The translations under genes and the position numbers were made by a program. DNA of 17,921 nt from Botryococcus braunii (lineage: Eukaryota > Chlorophyta > Trebouxiophyceae): assembly GCA_002005505.1 (NCBI GenBank), contig MVGU01001139.1:177501-195421 (forward strand), written 5' to 3'. Under the pieces are notes generated by a model. That model made no database searches. It was not told where the DNA came from and saw nothing but the letters and a program-made list of their open reading frames with translations. This document shows, in pieces, positions 16,762-17,921 of the stretch. Numbering within the stretch: the first letter of the stretch is position 1; each line of letters opens with the position of its first letter.

Positions 16762-17583
16762 ACCCGTTGAGGTGTCCAGTAAATCGTTTGTTTCTTAAAG
16801 TGGGTCTGGTAGGGGAGGGTTGTATATCTGAATGATAAGTGTCTCTTAAAAGGCTAAGTGATGGGGTTAGGGTAGGACATGCATTTCTTCTTCCTTCCCG
16901 GTGTTTGTGAACCTTTGGTCAATTGTTTCGAGGTCTTTTGCATCCTTCTTTTGGTAGATTTGGCACTGCAGATACATCTTCCCATCCAGAAGAATGGAGA
17001 GGATTGGTTGGCATGCAACAGGGGAGACGTCTCGTCTGGTCGACTGCACCTATGGAACGGATAATGTCTAACAGTCAGTGACCACATAACAACTATGGGG
17101 CTGATTGGAATGGGCTAAATGTATCGACATAGCCTGAATAGTTGTGTATTCCTGCACGGTAGTGCTAGTGCATGGGCACCATGTAGCCCATGTAGTGGCT
17201 CTGATAGACCCTGTGTTGAGGATATCAGTTAATGATTTGGGGCAAACAAAACGAATTTTGTCTTGCACATTGCTTTCAGGTTTTTGGTGGTGTGACCTGT
17301 TGCAATTGATGTCGTTAAATCCGTAAGTCTGCGCAGTGGGTATGTTCGCTTCCCGTCCCTTGCTGTACAAGTCTGTTGTCTGAGCAGTCTGACACCATAG
17401 TAAACACCAATAGTGGGGGCTTGTAGGCGAGCTACATATGTCACACAACGATGCACAACTGGGGGTACCGGCGGTTGAGGTGGTACCCGATTTCGGGACA
17501 GACATGCTTAAACCAGCAGTACATGACTCGGGCTTGGACTTAGACGAGGCTTTTGCGGCCCTGAGTTGTAAGGTATGCAACCA
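16762..17583. other. Non-coding or unrecognised DNA
   Basis: No clear gene. A minus-strand stretch of about 60 codons (17049 to 16867) has unrepetitive, protein-like composition and could be an exon fragment. Another at 17068-17580 is rich in Cys, Ser and Thr with no motif. I do not call either one. Confidence 0.3.

Positions 17584-17921
<338 letters not shown>

Noticed and set aside
16867..17049. 60-codon minus-strand frame with protein-like composition
   Set aside because: It could be an exon piece, but there is no neighbouring exon, no clear splice pair and no recognised domain.
17068..17580. 170-codon minus-strand frame
   Set aside because: Cys/Ser/Thr-rich without domain, repeat or splice evidence; likely a chance open frame.

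Overview
The window looks like nuclear DNA of a eukaryote, and almost all of it is transposable elements nested in one another. I see no ordinary host gene. Two autonomous-type LINEs, a gag-only LTR retrotransposon, a decayed hAT DNA transposon and long CT/GA microsatellites are all eukaryotic. The gag element's primer site begins TGGTATC, the start of the initiator-tRNA-Met site common in plant retrotransposons. I therefore lean toward the green lineage, possibly a streptophyte alga, but this is inference and weak.

Layout. (1) About 1-7072, + strand: LINE-1 of this window, an apurinic-endonuclease-type LINE. ORF1 (180-1130) and ORF2 (1131-6891) are in the same frame, separated only by one TAG codon. 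ORF2 is open over 1142 codons once an insertion is discounted. (2) 3433-5762, - strand: a 2,330-bp LTR retrotransposon inside ORF2, just after the YADD box. It has two apparently identical 204-bp LTRs, a perfect 5-bp target duplication (GCGTG), a polypurine tract, a PBS and one gag gene but no pol, so it is of TR-GAG type. (3) 7073-8703, - strand: copy A, the 3' part of a second LINE (LINE-2), which has a restriction-like endonuclease. (4) 8704-10307 plus 12682 to about 14930, - strand: copy B of LINE-2. It is near full length, with an N-terminal zinc finger, RT, zinc finger, endonuclease and a tandemly repeated 5' UTR. (5) 10308-12673: a 2,366-bp hAT transposon splitting the copy B RT gene. 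It has an 8-bp target duplication (CGGGACAC), CAGTGAAATTTTT inverted termini, many subterminal palindromes and a broken transposase. (6) 14931-17921: non-coding DNA with a CT/poly-C tract, short GC palindromes, a 184-nt imperfect foldback and a terminal GA tract.

The most unusual points. The upstream end of copy A falls exactly at the hAT target site of copy B, as if the duplication or reverse transcription had stopped at the hAT edge. All three outer or inner LINE-2 borders carry TTC/CTT tracts, suggesting insertion into a GAA/TTC microsatellite. LINE-1 ORF2 has no in-frame ATG before its first two endonuclease motifs, so the single TAG is a candidate readthrough site. The hAT transposase frame was broken by a 14-bp tandem duplication plus a 53-bp zigzag palindrome.

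The genes do not form a host pathway. Each set serves its own element's copying: ORF1p, EN and RT for LINE-1; RT and RLE for LINE-2; Gag for the LTR element, which must borrow pol; and a dead transposase for hAT. All assignments come from reading motifs by eye; no database search was run.
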